Assembly: GCA_046295655.1 (NCBI GenBank)
Contig: JBKBMT010000008.1
Span: 1 to 55,778, forward strand
Origin: JBKBMT01 sp046295655
Lineage (GTDB): Bacteria; Pseudomonadota; Alphaproteobacteria; Rhodobacterales; Rhodobacteraceae
DNA length: 55,778 bases
Direction: 5' to 3'
A model generated the notes under the pieces. That model saw only the letters and a list, made by a program, of their open reading frames with translations. It did no database searches and was not told the DNA's origin. This document shows, in pieces, positions 1-8,601 of this stretch; the stretch's first letter is position 1, and each line of letters opens with the position of its first letter. The position numbers were made by a program, and so were the translations under genes.

Positions 1-460
1 GGGTTGCCCATCCCCACCCCCGTCAGTTCGGAAGCCTGGAACACGCCCCGCCGCCCACACGCAGATCAATGGGTCGCGACCCCGGATACCTCTCGCCTTC
101 GTGCGGATCCGGCATCTGAGGAGCAGACGGAACTGGCTGCCTGGGTCAAGGGCGTCGCCGCTCGCCCGATCATTCCGGGTTGCCACGGGCGCCATACCTC
201 TGACGCCGAACCGCGCCTTCAGGCCGCGTTCAGAAGCGGAATCATCCGCTGCCAAACCGTCTGTCAGATTGTGCAGAACCGTCTGTCGCGCCACACACGC
301 GCCACAGTGTCGCTGGCCGGAAGAAGATTTCGCTTTACAGGCTTCCCTCCATCGCACACCATATCTAGTAAGAGGCGCAACTGAGAACCGCAGCCTCTTG
401 CCGGAACCGCAGCGTCTTGTGGGTCTGTGACCTTGGGGCGCAATGCCAGAGAGGCTGTGC
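1..460. other. Left-edge region with no convincing gene
   Basis: No reading frame here looks real. The longest (4-384, plus) has a composition unlike its neighbours, no recognisable domain and no good ribosome binding site. The stretch 330-400 is richer in A+T than the rest and probably holds the promoter of the ybjN-like gene that follows. I saw no repeat, tRNA or clear terminator. Confidence 0.5.
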
Positions 461-964
461 ATGTCGCTGTCCGAGGACTTCCTGACAACCGAAGAGCTCC
501 ATCCGATCGACATCGTCGAATCGCTGGCCTCGCACCACGACTGGGAATTCGACCGCATCGCCGACGACCAGATCGCGATGGCCGTCGAAGGGCAGTGGCG
601 GACCTATTCGCTGACCCTTGCGTGGTCGGGCCGGGACGAGACGCTGCGGCTGATCTGCACCTTCGAGATGGAGCCGCCGGAAGGCCGGTTGCCGCAGATC
701 CACGACCTTCTGAACCGGATCAACGACGAATGCTGGTGCGGGGCGTTCAGCTACTGGGCCGAGCAGCGCCTGATGGTCTGGCGTTATGGCCTGGTGCTGG
801 CGGGCGGACAGGTTGCCGGGCCCGAACAGATCGACCGGATGATCGCGGCGGCCCTGGGCGCGGCGGAACGCTACTACCCGGCGTTCCAGCTTGCGGGGTG
901 GGGCGAGCGCTGCCCGGAAGAAGCCCTCAAGGTCGCCATTGCCGAGGCCTACGGCCGCGCCTAA
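461..964 (+). CDS. YbjN domain-containing protein
   Basis: Protein of 167 residues matching the YbjN family (type III secretion chaperone-like fold), which is common in Rhodobacterales and has no firmly known molecular role. It is soluble, with no signal peptide. The core shows the conserved pattern around WEFDRIADDQIA and VEGQWRTYSLTL, followed by a helical C-terminal half with NRINDECWCG. I chose the ATG at 461 because AGAGAGG (448-454) lies six bases upstream; an in-frame ATG at 443 would add six residues. It is followed after 26 bases by proC and probably shares its transcript. The function is a family-level call only. Confidence 0.8.
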   Translation: MSLSEDFLTTEELHPIDIVESLASHHDWEFDRIADDQIAMAVEGQWRTYSLTLAWSGRDETLRLICTFEMEPPEGRLPQIHDLLNRINDECWCGAFSYWAEQRLMVWRYGLVLAGGQVAGPEQIDRMIAAALGAAERYYPAFQLAGWGERCPEEALKVAIAEAYGRA

Positions 965-990
965 GGTCTGCCCCCGAACAGGAGGGGCAC

Positions 991-1800
991 ATGGAATTCG
1001 GCGATATCGGGACCCGAGGTCTGGTTCTTGTCGGCTGCGGGCGCATGGGTTCGGCGCTGCTTTCGGGCTGGCTGGATCGGGGGCTTGCGCCTGCTTCGGT
1101 GCATGTGCAGGAACCCGCACCCTCGGACTGGCTGCGCGGGAGCGGGGTTCGACTGAACGGCGCGCTGCCGCAGACCCCGGCGGTCGTGCTGATCGCGGTG
1201 AAGCCGCAGATGATGGGCGACGCGCTGCGCGGTCTCGGCCGGTTGCAGCAGGGCACGCTGGTGCTGAGTGTCGCGGCGGGCACCCGGATCGCGGCCTACG
1301 AGGCCGCCTTCGGCCCCGAGGCGGCGGTGGTGCGCGCCATGCCCAACACGCCGGCCGCGGTGGGCCGGGGCATCACCGCGATCGTCGGCAATGCCCGGGC
1401 CGGCGCCGACCAGATGGCGCTTGCCGAGACGCTGTTGTCGGCGGTCGGTCAGGTCGTGCGACTGGAGACCGAGGACCAGATGGATGCGGTCACGGCGGTT
1501 TCGGGCTCGGGCCCGGCCTATGTGTTCCACATGATCGAGGCGCTTGCGGCCGCGGGGGTGTCGCAGGGCCTGCCGGCCGATCTGGCGATGCGGCTGGCGC
1601 GGGCGACCATCGTCGGGGCGGGCGAGCTTGCGCACCGCTCGCAGGACAGCGCCGAGCAGTTGCGGATCAACGTCACCTCGCCGGGCGGGACGACGGCCGC
1701 GGCGCTGCGCATCCTGATGGACCCGGAGGCAGGGCTGACCCCGTTGATGTGCCGGGCCGTCCAGGCCGCGGCCGACCGCGGGCGGGAGCTGGGCCAGTGA
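991..1800 (+). CDS. proC: Pyrroline-5-carboxylate reductase
   Basis: Catalyses the last step of proline synthesis, NAD(P)H-dependent reduction of 1-pyrroline-5-carboxylate to proline, in the cytoplasm. The 269-residue protein has the N-terminal dinucleotide-binding motif GCGRMG, the AVKPQ segment, the AMPNTPA loop and the C-terminal signatures SGSGPAYVF and NVTSPGGTT that define the family. The length is normal. The start is set by a strong GGAGGGG site at 981-987 just before ATG 991; the frame stays open further upstream through the ybjN-like gene, but that stretch is not proline reductase sequence. The stop overlaps the GTG start of csaA. Confidence 0.96.
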   Translation: MEFGDIGTRGLVLVGCGRMGSALLSGWLDRGLAPASVHVQEPAPSDWLRGSGVRLNGALPQTPAVVLIAVKPQMMGDALRGLGRLQQGTLVLSVAAGTRIAAYEAAFGPEAAVVRAMPNTPAAVGRGITAIVGNARAGADQMALAETLLSAVGQVVRLETEDQMDAVTAVSGSGPAYVFHMIEALAAAGVSQGLPADLAMRLARATIVGAGELAHRSQDSAEQLRINVTSPGGTTAAALRILMDPEAGLTPLMCRAVQAAADRGRELGQ

Positions 1801-2129
1801 TCGGCTTCGACGATTTCCTCAAGGTCGATATTCGGGTCGGCCGCATCCTGCGGGCCGAACCGTTCCCGCAGGCGCGCAAGCCGGCGTTCAAGCTCTGGAT
1901 CGATTTCGGCGCCGGTATCGGCGAGAAGCGGTCTTCGGCGCAGATCACCGCGCATTACACGCCCGAGGCGCTGGTCGGCCGTCAGGTTCTTGCGGTGGTG
2001 AACTTTCCGCCGCGTCAGATCGGGCCGTTCCTGTCGGAGGTGCTGGTGCTCGGCGTTCCCGATGCGGATGGCGCGGTGGTGCTGGTCGGACCCGACCATG
2101 ATGTTCCGGCGGGCGGGAGGCTCCATTGA
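1797..2129 (+). CDS. csaA: CsaA-type tRNA-binding protein
   Basis: Small protein of 110 residues made of a single EMAP-II/tRNA-binding OB fold, matching CsaA, a dimeric tRNA-binding protein with proposed export-chaperone activity. Seen: the opening FDDFLKVDIRVGRI, the central KRSSAQIT segment and the ending with NFPPRQIGPFLSEVLVLG. It starts at a GTG that overlaps the proC stop (GTGA, 1797-1800), so translation is probably coupled to proC. It ends in a TTGA overlap with the next dehydrogenase gene. The physiological role is known only at family level. Confidence 0.93.
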   Translation: MIGFDDFLKVDIRVGRILRAEPFPQARKPAFKLWIDFGAGIGEKRSSAQITAHYTPEALVGRQVLAVVNFPPRQIGPFLSEVLVLGVPDADGAVVLVGPDHDVPAGGRLH

Positions 2130-3082
2130 CCCCGAAACTTCTGATGACCCGCCGTCTGCCGGAACGGGTGATCGCCGAGGCGCTCAAGCGGTTCGATGTC
2201 ACGGTGCGTGAGGACAACGCTCCCTTGACCGAGGCCGGGGCGCTGGCCGCACTGAACGACCACGACGCGGTGATTCCGACGCTGGGCGATGCCTTCAGCG
2301 CGGCGGTGTTCGCCCACGGTCATGCGCCGCGCTGCCGGCTGCTGGCCAATTTCGGGGTCGGCTACAACCATATCGACGTGGCCGCTGCGCGGGCCGCCGG
2401 TGTCGAGGTGACGAACACCCCGGGCGCCGTGACAGATGCCACCGCCGATATTGCCATGACCCTGATCCTGATGGCTGCCCGGCGGGCAGGCGAAGGCGAG
2501 CGGCTGGTGCGCTCGGGCCGCTGGGAGGGATGGCACCCGACCCAGATGCTGGGCCTGCATGTCACAGGCAAGCGGCTGGGCGTCATCGGCATGGGCCGGA
2601 TCGGCCGCGCCATCGCCCGGCGGGCGCATTTCGGCTTCGGCATGGAGATCGTGTTCTTCAACCGCTCCCGCGTAGAGGATCCGGGGGTTCCCGCAATCCA
2701 GGCCCGAACGCTGCACGAGGCCATGGCCTGCGACATCGTTGCGGTGGCGGTTCCGGGCGGGGCGGATACGCGGCACCTGATCGATGCGGCAGCGCTGGCG
2801 GCGATGCCGCCGCATGGGGTGTTCGTCAACATCGCGCGGGGCGATGTGGTGGACGAGACCGCCCTGATCGAGGCCCTTCGCGAGCGGCGGATCGGGGCGG
2901 CGGGGCTGGATGTCTATGAGCACGAGCCGGTGGTGCCCGAGACGCTTCGGGCGCTCGACAATGCGGTGCTGCTGCCGCATCTCGGCACGGCGGCGCTGGA
3001 GGTGCGCGAGGCCATGGGCCTGATGGCGGTGGAGAATGTCATGGCCTTCTTCGACGGCCGGAGCCCGCCGAACCGGGTGTGA
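2126..3082 (+). CDS. D-isomer-specific 2-hydroxyacid dehydrogenase (glyoxylate/hydroxypyruvate reductase type)
   Basis: NAD(P)-dependent oxidoreductase of 318 residues that interconverts 2-oxo and D-2-hydroxy acids. The Rossmann motif GMGRIG lies near residues 155-160, and the catalytic set is complete: Arg238 (NIARGD), Glu267 (DVYEHEP) and His285 (LPHLG). The sequence type suggests glyoxylate or hydroxypyruvate as substrate, but sequence alone does not settle this. I chose the TTG start at 2126 because GGCGGGAGG (2112-2120) is correctly placed and the start overlaps the csaA stop as TTGA, typical of translational coupling. It is the last gene of the ybjN-proC-csaA run and converges on nadK. 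Confidence 0.92.
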   Translation: MTPKLLMTRRLPERVIAEALKRFDVTVREDNAPLTEAGALAALNDHDAVIPTLGDAFSAAVFAHGHAPRCRLLANFGVGYNHIDVAAARAAGVEVTNTPGAVTDATADIAMTLILMAARRAGEGERLVRSGRWEGWHPTQMLGLHVTGKRLGVIGMGRIGRAIARRAHFGFGMEIVFFNRSRVEDPGVPAIQARTLHEAMACDIVAVAVPGGADTRHLIDAAALAAMPPHGVFVNIARGDVVDETALIEALRERRIGAAGLDVYEHEPVVPETLRALDNAVLLPHLGTAALEVREAMGLMAVENVMAFFDGRSPPNRV

Positions 3083-3121
3083 CGCGGGCCGGCTGCGACG
3101 ACGCGCAGAGGCTCGCGGCGG

Positions 3122-3886
3122 CTAGATGAACTGCTCGCCGATCAGCCGTTCCTCCAGCCCGTGACCCGGATCGAACAGGATCCGGTGGCGGATCGCCGGC
3201 TCGGACTGCACCTCGACCGAGACGACATCGCGCACCGACCTGCCGTCGGCATCGGCCATGACGGGGCGCTTGGCGGGTTCCAGCACGTCGAACCTGACAT
3301 GCGCCGTCTTGGGCAGCAGCGCCCCGCGCCAGCGGCGGGGGCGAAAGGCCGCGACGGCGGTCAGCGCCAGGACATCCGAGCCGATGGGCAGGATCGGTCC
3401 GTGGGCGGAATAGTTGTAGGCGGTCGAGCCTGCCGGCGTGCTGACCAGCGCGCCGTCGCAGACCAGCTCGTCCAGCCGCACCTTGCCGTCGACCGAGATC
3501 CGCAGCCGTGCCGCCTGCGGCCCCGCACGCAGCAGCGAAACCTCGTTGATCGCCAGCGCATGGGCTTCGGACCCGTCGGCGGTGACGACGTGCATGGCCA
3601 GCGGGTTCAGGATTTCCTCGACCGCCGTCGTAAGCCGGTCCTCCAGCCCGTCGGCACTGTAGGCATTCATCAGGAAGCCGATCGTGCCGCAGTTCATGCC
3701 ATAGACCGGCAGATCCAGCGCCTGGGTGTCGTGCAGGGTCTGAAGCATGAAGCCGTCGCCACCCAGCGCAACGATCGCCCGTGCTTCGGTTTCATCCGTC
3801 TGGCCGTAGCGGGCCACCAGTTCGGCAAGCGCCGCCTGCGCCTGTTCCGTCCCCGACGCCCGGAACGCGATGCCTGCGTTCGCCAT
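3122..3886 (-). CDS. nadK: NAD kinase
   Basis: Phosphorylates NAD to NADP in the cytoplasm. The protein has 254 residues, usual for short alphaproteobacterial NAD kinases. Visible hallmarks are the GGDGF motif near the N-terminus, the INE motif in the middle and STPAGSTAY in the NAD-binding core. The ATG at 3886 begins MANAGIAF; upstream in-frame codons give low-complexity basic sequence that the family lacks. It is divergent from glyA across about 160 bases and convergent with the dehydrogenase gene before it. Confidence 0.95.
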   Translation of the reverse strand: MANAGIAFRASGTEQAQAALAELVARYGQTDETEARAIVALGGDGFMLQTLHDTQALDLPVYGMNCGTIGFLMNAYSADGLEDRLTTAVEEILNPLAMHVVTADGSEAHALAINEVSLLRAGPQAARLRISVDGKVRLDELVCDGALVSTPAGSTAYNYSAHGPILPIGSDVLALTAVAAFRPRRWRGALLPKTAHVRFDVLEPAKRPVMADADGRSVRDVVSVEVQSEPAIRHRILFDPGHGLEERLIGEQFI

Positions 3887-4049
3887 GCCCGACCCCTGCC
3901 CGCTGCGGGCATGATGGGCGCCGGGCCGGCCTTCCGCAACCCCCGGCCGGCAACGGCGGGGATTTCGTGCCGGGCCGCGTTTTCGATGCTTTCGCGGTGC
4001 CGCACCATCGGCTAGAAGCGCCGCACGTCCGCCGCAAGGAGATGCTTCC

Positions 4050-5345
4050 ATGACCGCCGCCCACCGCGATGCCGGGTTCTTCGACGAGCCCCTGTCGAGC
4101 CGCGACCCCGAGCTTCACGCCGCGATCACCGCAGAGCTTGGCCGCCAGCGCGACGAGATCGAGCTGATCGCCAGCGAGAACATCGTGAGCCGCGCCGTTC
4201 TGGAGGCGCAAGGCAGCGTCATGACCAACAAGTATGCCGAGGGCTATCCGGGCCGGCGCTACTATGGCGGATGCCAGTTCGTCGATGTGGCCGAAACCCT
4301 GGCAATCGACCGGGCCTGCAAGTTGTTCGGCGTGCGTTTCGCGAATGTCCAGCCGAATTCGGGGAGCCAGGCGAACCAGGGGGTGTTCACCGCGCTCCTG
4401 AAGCCCGGCGACACGATCCTCGGGATGGAACTGGCCTCGGGCGGGCATCTGACCCATGGCGCGGCGCCGAACCAGTCGGGCAAGTGGTTCAATGCCGTCC
4501 AGTACGGCGTCCGGCGGCAGGACTGCCTGATCGACTACGACCGGGTCGCGGCGCTTGCGGCGGAACATCGGCCGAAGCTGATCATCGCAGGCGGCTCGGC
4601 CATTCCCCGGGTGATCGACTTTGCGCGGTTCCGCGCCATCGCGGATTCCGTCGGCGCCTGGCTGTTGGTGGACATGGCGCATTTCGCCGGGCTGGTGGCG
4701 GGTGGTGTTCACCCTTCGCCCTTCCCCCATGCCCATGTCGCGACCACCACCACCCACAAGACCCTGCGCGGCCCGCGTGGCGGCATGATCCTGACCGACG
4801 ACGAGGAGATCGCGAAGAAGGTCAATTCCGCGATCTTCCCCGGCATCCAGGGCGGGCCGCTGATGCATGTGATCGCGGCCAAGGCGGTCGCCTTCGGCGA
4901 GGCGCTGCGGCCAGAGTTCAAGGCCTATGCCGCGCAGGTGGTGAAGAACGCCGCGGCGCTGGCCGACCAGTTGCAGAAGGGCGGGCTGGACATCGTGACC
5001 GGCGGCACCGACACCCATGTGATGCTGGTCGATCTGCGGCCCAAGGGTGTGAAGGGCAATGCAACCGAAAAGGCGCTGGGCCGCGCGCACATCACCTGCA
5101 ACAAGAACGGCATCCCGTTCGATCCGGAAAAGCCCGCGGTGACCTCGGGCATCCGGCTGGGGACGCCGGCCGGCACGACCCGGGGCTTCGCCGAGCCCGA
5201 GTTCCGCCAGATCGCCGACTGGATCGTGCGGGTTATCGACGGGCTTGCGGCGAACGGCGACGACGGCAACGAGGCCGTGGAGACGGCGGTGAAGGCCGAG
5301 GTGGCGGCGCTCTGTGCGCGTTTCCCGGTCTATCCGGGACTGTGA
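4050..5345 (+). CDS. glyA: Serine hydroxymethyltransferase
   Basis: PLP-dependent enzyme that converts serine and tetrahydrofolate to glycine and 5,10-methylene-tetrahydrofolate, the main source of one-carbon units. The 431-residue protein has full family length. The Schiff-base lysine is in THKTLRGPRGG (about residue 237), and the N-terminal SENIVS and YPGRRYYGG segments are present. An AAGGAG site lies just upstream of ATG 4050. The gene is probably monocistronic with its own promoter in the nadK-glyA gap, as the next gene is on the opposite strand. Confidence 0.98.
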   Translation: MTAAHRDAGFFDEPLSSRDPELHAAITAELGRQRDEIELIASENIVSRAVLEAQGSVMTNKYAEGYPGRRYYGGCQFVDVAETLAIDRACKLFGVRFANVQPNSGSQANQGVFTALLKPGDTILGMELASGGHLTHGAAPNQSGKWFNAVQYGVRRQDCLIDYDRVAALAAEHRPKLIIAGGSAIPRVIDFARFRAIADSVGAWLLVDMAHFAGLVAGGVHPSPFPHAHVATTTTHKTLRGPRGGMILTDDEEIAKKVNSAIFPGIQGGPLMHVIAAKAVAFGEALRPEFKAYAAQVVKNAAALADQLQKGGLDIVTGGTDTHVMLVDLRPKGVKGNATEKALGRAHITCNKNGIPFDPEKPAVTSGIRLGTPAGTTRGFAEPEFRQIADWIVRVIDGLAANGDDGNEAVETAVKAEVAALCARFPVYPGL

Positions 5346-5376
5346 CGGCCGGCGTGGCGCCCCGGTCCGGCCCCGG

Positions 5377-5748
5377 TCAGAGGAACCCGCGCCAGACCAG
5401 AACCGCGACGAACAGACCGGCCGTCACCAGAAGCCCGAACAGGATCGACCCGGTCACGCCCAGAAGCCGCCCCATGAACCGGTCGAAGGCGCCGATCTCG
5501 TTCAGGTGCCGGATACAGGTGTCGTAGGCTTCGGCGATCCGGGTATCGTCGAGCATCGTCTGGACCTTGGGATGCCGGGCGAGCGCGGCGACCTCGGCCA
5601 GATACTCTGCCTCGCGGCGCACCCGGCGCGGCAGGGCGCGGCCACCACGCCGCAGCTTTTCGGCCAGCCCGTTGCCGCGGATGCGCAGACGGTCCTCCAT
5701 CAATTGCGCCACCCGGTCGGCCATCTGCTGAACGCTTGCCGCACCCAT
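5377..5748 (-). CDS. Small membrane-anchored protein of unknown function
   Basis: I do not recognise a named family. The 123-residue product has a charged, helical N-terminal two thirds rich in Arg, Glu and Leu, then a single strong C-terminal transmembrane segment (about residues 96-118, GSILFGLLVTAGLFVAVLVW) ending just inside the C-terminus. This suggests a tail-anchored inner membrane protein with a cytoplasmic helical domain. The ATG at 5748 has a GGAG about eight bases upstream. It converges on glyA and is divergent from the hydrolase gene. Base composition matches its neighbours, so it is probably a real resident gene. Confidence 0.7.
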   Translation of the reverse strand: MGAASVQQMADRVAQLMEDRLRIRGNGLAEKLRRGGRALPRRVRREAEYLAEVAALARHPKVQTMLDDTRIAEAYDTCIRHLNEIGAFDRFMGRLLGVTGSILFGLLVTAGLFVAVLVWRGFL

Positions 5749-5863
5749 CGTCCGAACTCCGCACTGGTTCCGGCCCGAGCCTAGACGACAACACCGCGAT
5801 TGGGAATCGTCCCCCTGCACGACCGCTATGGTCCTCGGGGCGCCGGCGCGCTATCGGCAGGGG

Positions 5864-6658
5864 ATGATAGCGATTCCCCTCGCCACGACCCTGATCGGGG
5901 CCGACAGGCCCGGTCCGCCCCTGCTGATCGCCCACGGCCTGTTCGGATCGGCGCGCAACTGGGGGGCGATCGCCCGGCGGCTGGCCGAGGCCCGTCCGGT
6001 CCTGACCGTGGACATGCGCAATCACGGGCAGAGCGCCTGGACCGACACCCACGGCTATCCCGAGATGGCCGCGGATCTGGCGGCGGCGATCGAGGCGCAG
6101 GGCGGCGCGGTCGATGTGCTGGGCCATTCCATGGGTGGCAAGGCGGCCATGGCACTGGCCCTGTCGCGGCCCGATCTGGTGCGGCGGCTCGTCGTCGCCG
6201 ACATCGCGCCGGTGGCCTATGGCCATTCGCAAAGCCGGCATATCGCGGCGATGCGGGCGCTCGACCTGTCCGGTCTGACTGCCCGGCACGAGGCCGACCG
6301 CCGGCTGGCCGGAACGGTGGACGACCCCGGTCTGCGCGCCTTCTTCCTGCAATCGCTGGATCTGAAGTCCGATCCGCCGCGCTGGCGGCTGAACCTCGAC
6401 ACGCTGGAGGCCGAGATGCCGCGGATCGTGGGCTGGGACGACCTGCCCGGCCGGTTCGAGGCGCCGGCGCTGTTCCTGTCGGGGTCGCTGTCGGACTATG
6501 TCCGGCCCGAGCATCGCCCGGGGATCCTTGCGCAGTTTCCCGCCGCGCGCTTTGCCCGTATCCCCGGCGCGGGCCACTGGCTTCATGCCGAACGGCCGCG
6601 CGAATTCGCGGGCGCCGTGGCGGCGTTCCTCGATGCCGGGCTGCCGGAGCGGGGCTAG
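5864..6658 (+). CDS. Alpha/beta hydrolase, YbfF-type esterase
   Basis: Cytoplasmic hydrolase of 264 residues. The nucleophile elbow GHSMGGK, the oxyanion region HGLFGSARNWG, the acid in SGSLSDYV and the histidine in GAGHWLHAE form a complete triad, and the arrangement matches the YbfF family of short-acyl (thio)esterases. The natural substrate is unknown. The ATG at 5864 follows a GGCAGGGG stretch and gives the expected N-terminus; an in-frame ATG at 5828 would add 12 residues. Confidence 0.9.
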   Translation: MIAIPLATTLIGADRPGPPLLIAHGLFGSARNWGAIARRLAEARPVLTVDMRNHGQSAWTDTHGYPEMAADLAAAIEAQGGAVDVLGHSMGGKAAMALALSRPDLVRRLVVADIAPVAYGHSQSRHIAAMRALDLSGLTARHEADRRLAGTVDDPGLRAFFLQSLDLKSDPPRWRLNLDTLEAEMPRIVGWDDLPGRFEAPALFLSGSLSDYVRPEHRPGILAQFPAARFARIPGAGHWLHAERPREFAGAVAAFLDAGLPERG

Positions 6659-6691
6659 CGGGGCGGCCGGATCGCCGACGGGCAGGACGCG

Positions 6692-7603
6692 CTAGAGATT
6701 GCCGGCGCCCGGCGGAGGCGTCACCGACCGGCGCTTGATCGCCGCCTCGCGCCAGGTGATGTAGCTGATCGCCGCGATGATCACCGCGCCGCCCAGAAGC
6801 ACGAAGGGGTCCACCGCCTCGCCGAACACCACCGCGCCCAGGAGCGTTGCCCAGACAAGTTGCAGGAAGGTCACCGGCTGGGTGACGGCGATGGGCGCAA
6901 GGGTGAAGGCGCGGGTCATGCAGTAATGGCCCGCGGTGGCGAACACCGCAACGAGCCCCAGCCAGCCGAGCTGCGCCCAGGTGATCGGCACCCAGACCGC
7001 CGCCGCCAGCGGCGCAAGCCCGATGGTGACCGTTGCCGACATCAATGCGACGATCGCCCCGGCCGGCATCACCTGGCTGAGCCGCTTGGCGAACAGGTAG
7101 GATCCGGCAAAGGCCGCGGCCGCGCCTATCTGGGCCAGGTGGCCGGGTTCGACCGCCCGCATGCCGGGCCGCAGGACGATCAGCGCGCCGAGAACGGCGA
7201 CGCCGATCGCGATCAGCCGCCGCGCGGCCAGCCTCTCGCCGAAGAACAGTGCGGCCCCGAGGGTCACGAGCACCGGGTTCAGGTATCCGATCGCCGTCAC
7301 CTCGGCGACGGGTATCCGGGCCATGGCGTAGAACCAGCAGACGACCGCCACGGTATGCACCGCCCCGCGCCCGGCGATCATCGGCCAGACCCCGGCCGGC
7401 AGCCCGCTGCGCCAAAGCGCGACCAGCGCCGGCCCAAGGAACACCACCCCCCAGGCAAAGCGCAGGAAGGCCGACTGCGCCGCCGGCAGATCTGTGCCCA
7501 GATAGCGGACGATGCCCGTCACGGCGACGAAGGACAGGCCGGAGGCCAGCATCCACAGGATCCCGGAAAGCGGGCGCGGTGCGGTGAGCGTCGTGTCGGT
7601 CAT
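6692..7603 (-). CDS. DMT-superfamily (EamA) transporter
   Basis: Inner membrane permease of 303 residues with about ten predicted helices in two EamA repeats, the drug/metabolite transporter architecture. Members export metabolites or amino acids, but the substrate cannot be read from sequence. The motif AEVTAIGYLNPVLVTLGA in the first repeat and the matching QPVTFLQLVWATLLGAVV in the second are typical. The ATG at 7603 begins MTDTTLTAPRP; earlier in-frame codons are low complexity. It is divergent from the PagL-like gene over 86 bases. Confidence 0.9.
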   Translation of the reverse strand: MTDTTLTAPRPLSGILWMLASGLSFVAVTGIVRYLGTDLPAAQSAFLRFAWGVVFLGPALVALWRSGLPAGVWPMIAGRGAVHTVAVVCWFYAMARIPVAEVTAIGYLNPVLVTLGAALFFGERLAARRLIAIGVAVLGALIVLRPGMRAVEPGHLAQIGAAAAFAGSYLFAKRLSQVMPAGAIVALMSATVTIGLAPLAAAVWVPITWAQLGWLGLVAVFATAGHYCMTRAFTLAPIAVTQPVTFLQLVWATLLGAVVFGEAVDPFVLLGGAVIIAAISYITWREAAIKRRSVTPPPGAGNL

Positions 7604-7689
7604 GGCCGCACCAAACCTGCCGCGCCGCGCGGCCGCAAGCCCCGAATGCAAGGTTGCGAGATGGTCCGGCGGGGCGCACAGTGCAGGGC

Positions 7690-8601
7690 ATGAGAAAGCT
7701 GGCCCTTCCGTTTGCCGGACTTCTGGCGCTTGCTGTTCCGGCTCAGGCCGAGACCCGGGTTTCGGTGTTCGGCGGCGTGCTGACCGACAATACCTGGGAA
7801 GAGGTCGTCCTGACGCCATGGAAGATCGACGCGAAACGCCCGGGCCTGATCGGGGTCGGTTTCAGCCGGCCGGTCGGCGCTGGGTGGGACACGCGGGCGG
7901 GCCGGTTGCGGTTCGAGGTCGAGGCGCAGGTGGTGCGGCAGTTCGGCCTCCAGCAGAACTGGGAGGTCAACCTGCCGCTGACCGCACGGCTGCACCCGCA
8001 CCGGCCGGTTCTCGGCGTGATCGACAACCTTGCCTTCGGCATCGGCCCGTCATGGGCCACGCGCCCCCCGGCCTTCGAGCGGGTGCGCGGGCGAGGCAAT
8101 GCGCGTCGGGCGCTGATCTACTGGCACCTGGAATTCGAACACCGGCTGGACAGCGGCGCAAGCGTGTTCGGCCGGCTCCACCACCGGTCGGACGGGTTCG
8201 GCCTGGTCGGGCCCGGCGGATCCTCGAACAGCCTGGTGATCGGCTGGCGCCGCGGGCTGTTACCGGCGCGACGGCTCAAAGCTGCGCCGCCACCTCCTCG
8301 GGGATGTCGAAATTCGCCGTCACCGACTGCACGTCGTCGTCGTCCTCGAGCGTGTCGATCAGCTTCACCAGCTTCTGCGCAGTCTCGAGATCCACCATCG
8401 TACGGTTCTGCGGGCGCCACACGAGCTTCGATTCGGTCGATTCGCCCAACGCCCGTTCCAGGGCCTCGGACACTTCGCTCAGTTCCTCCATGGCGCAATA
8501 GATCCAGTGCCCGTCGGCGTCGGATTCCACGTCCTCGGCGCCCGCTTCCAGCGCAGCCTCCAGCACCCTGTCAGGACTGCCCGCCTCGGGCGGATAGGTG
8601 A
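7690..8601 (+). CDS. PagL-type acyloxyacyl hydrolase (lipid A 3-O-deacylase-like) with antisense C-terminal extension
   Basis: The first ~190 residues look like a small outer membrane beta-barrel of the acyloxyacyl hydrolase/PagL family: a signal peptide ending AQA|ET at residue 20, alternating strands, and the His-x-Ser catalytic pattern HRS (H165, S167) near the barrel end. Members remove the 3-O acyl chain from lipid A. The barrel finishes at SLVIGWRRGL (residues 181-190, ending at 8259). A rare TTA codon (8260-8262) stands where a stop is expected, and the frame continues for 113 arginine/proline-rich residues antisense to yebC. The genuine protein may therefore be 190 residues with a lost stop or a sequence error. 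The N-terminal call is fairly secure; the extension is not. Confidence 0.65.
   Translation: MRKLALPFAGLLALAVPAQAETRVSVFGGVLTDNTWEEVVLTPWKIDAKRPGLIGVGFSRPVGAGWDTRAGRLRFEVEAQVVRQFGLQQNWEVNLPLTARLHPHRPVLGVIDNLAFGIGPSWATRPPAFERVRGRGNARRALIYWHLEFEHRLDSGASVFGRLHHRSDGFGLVGPGGSSNSLVIGWRRGLLPARRLKAAPPPPRGCRNSPSPTARRRRPRACRSASPASAQSRDPPSYGSAGATRASIRSIRPTPVPGPRTLRSVPPWRNRSSARRRRIPRPRRPLPAQPPAPCQDCPPRADR

Noticed and set aside
4..384. Open frame at the left edge
   Set aside because: No family pattern, odd composition and no good ribosome binding site; probably chance.
3930..3965. Possible riboswitch upstream of glyA
   Set aside because: Only GC-rich inverted stretches; no match to the glycine, SAM or THF riboswitch cores I know.
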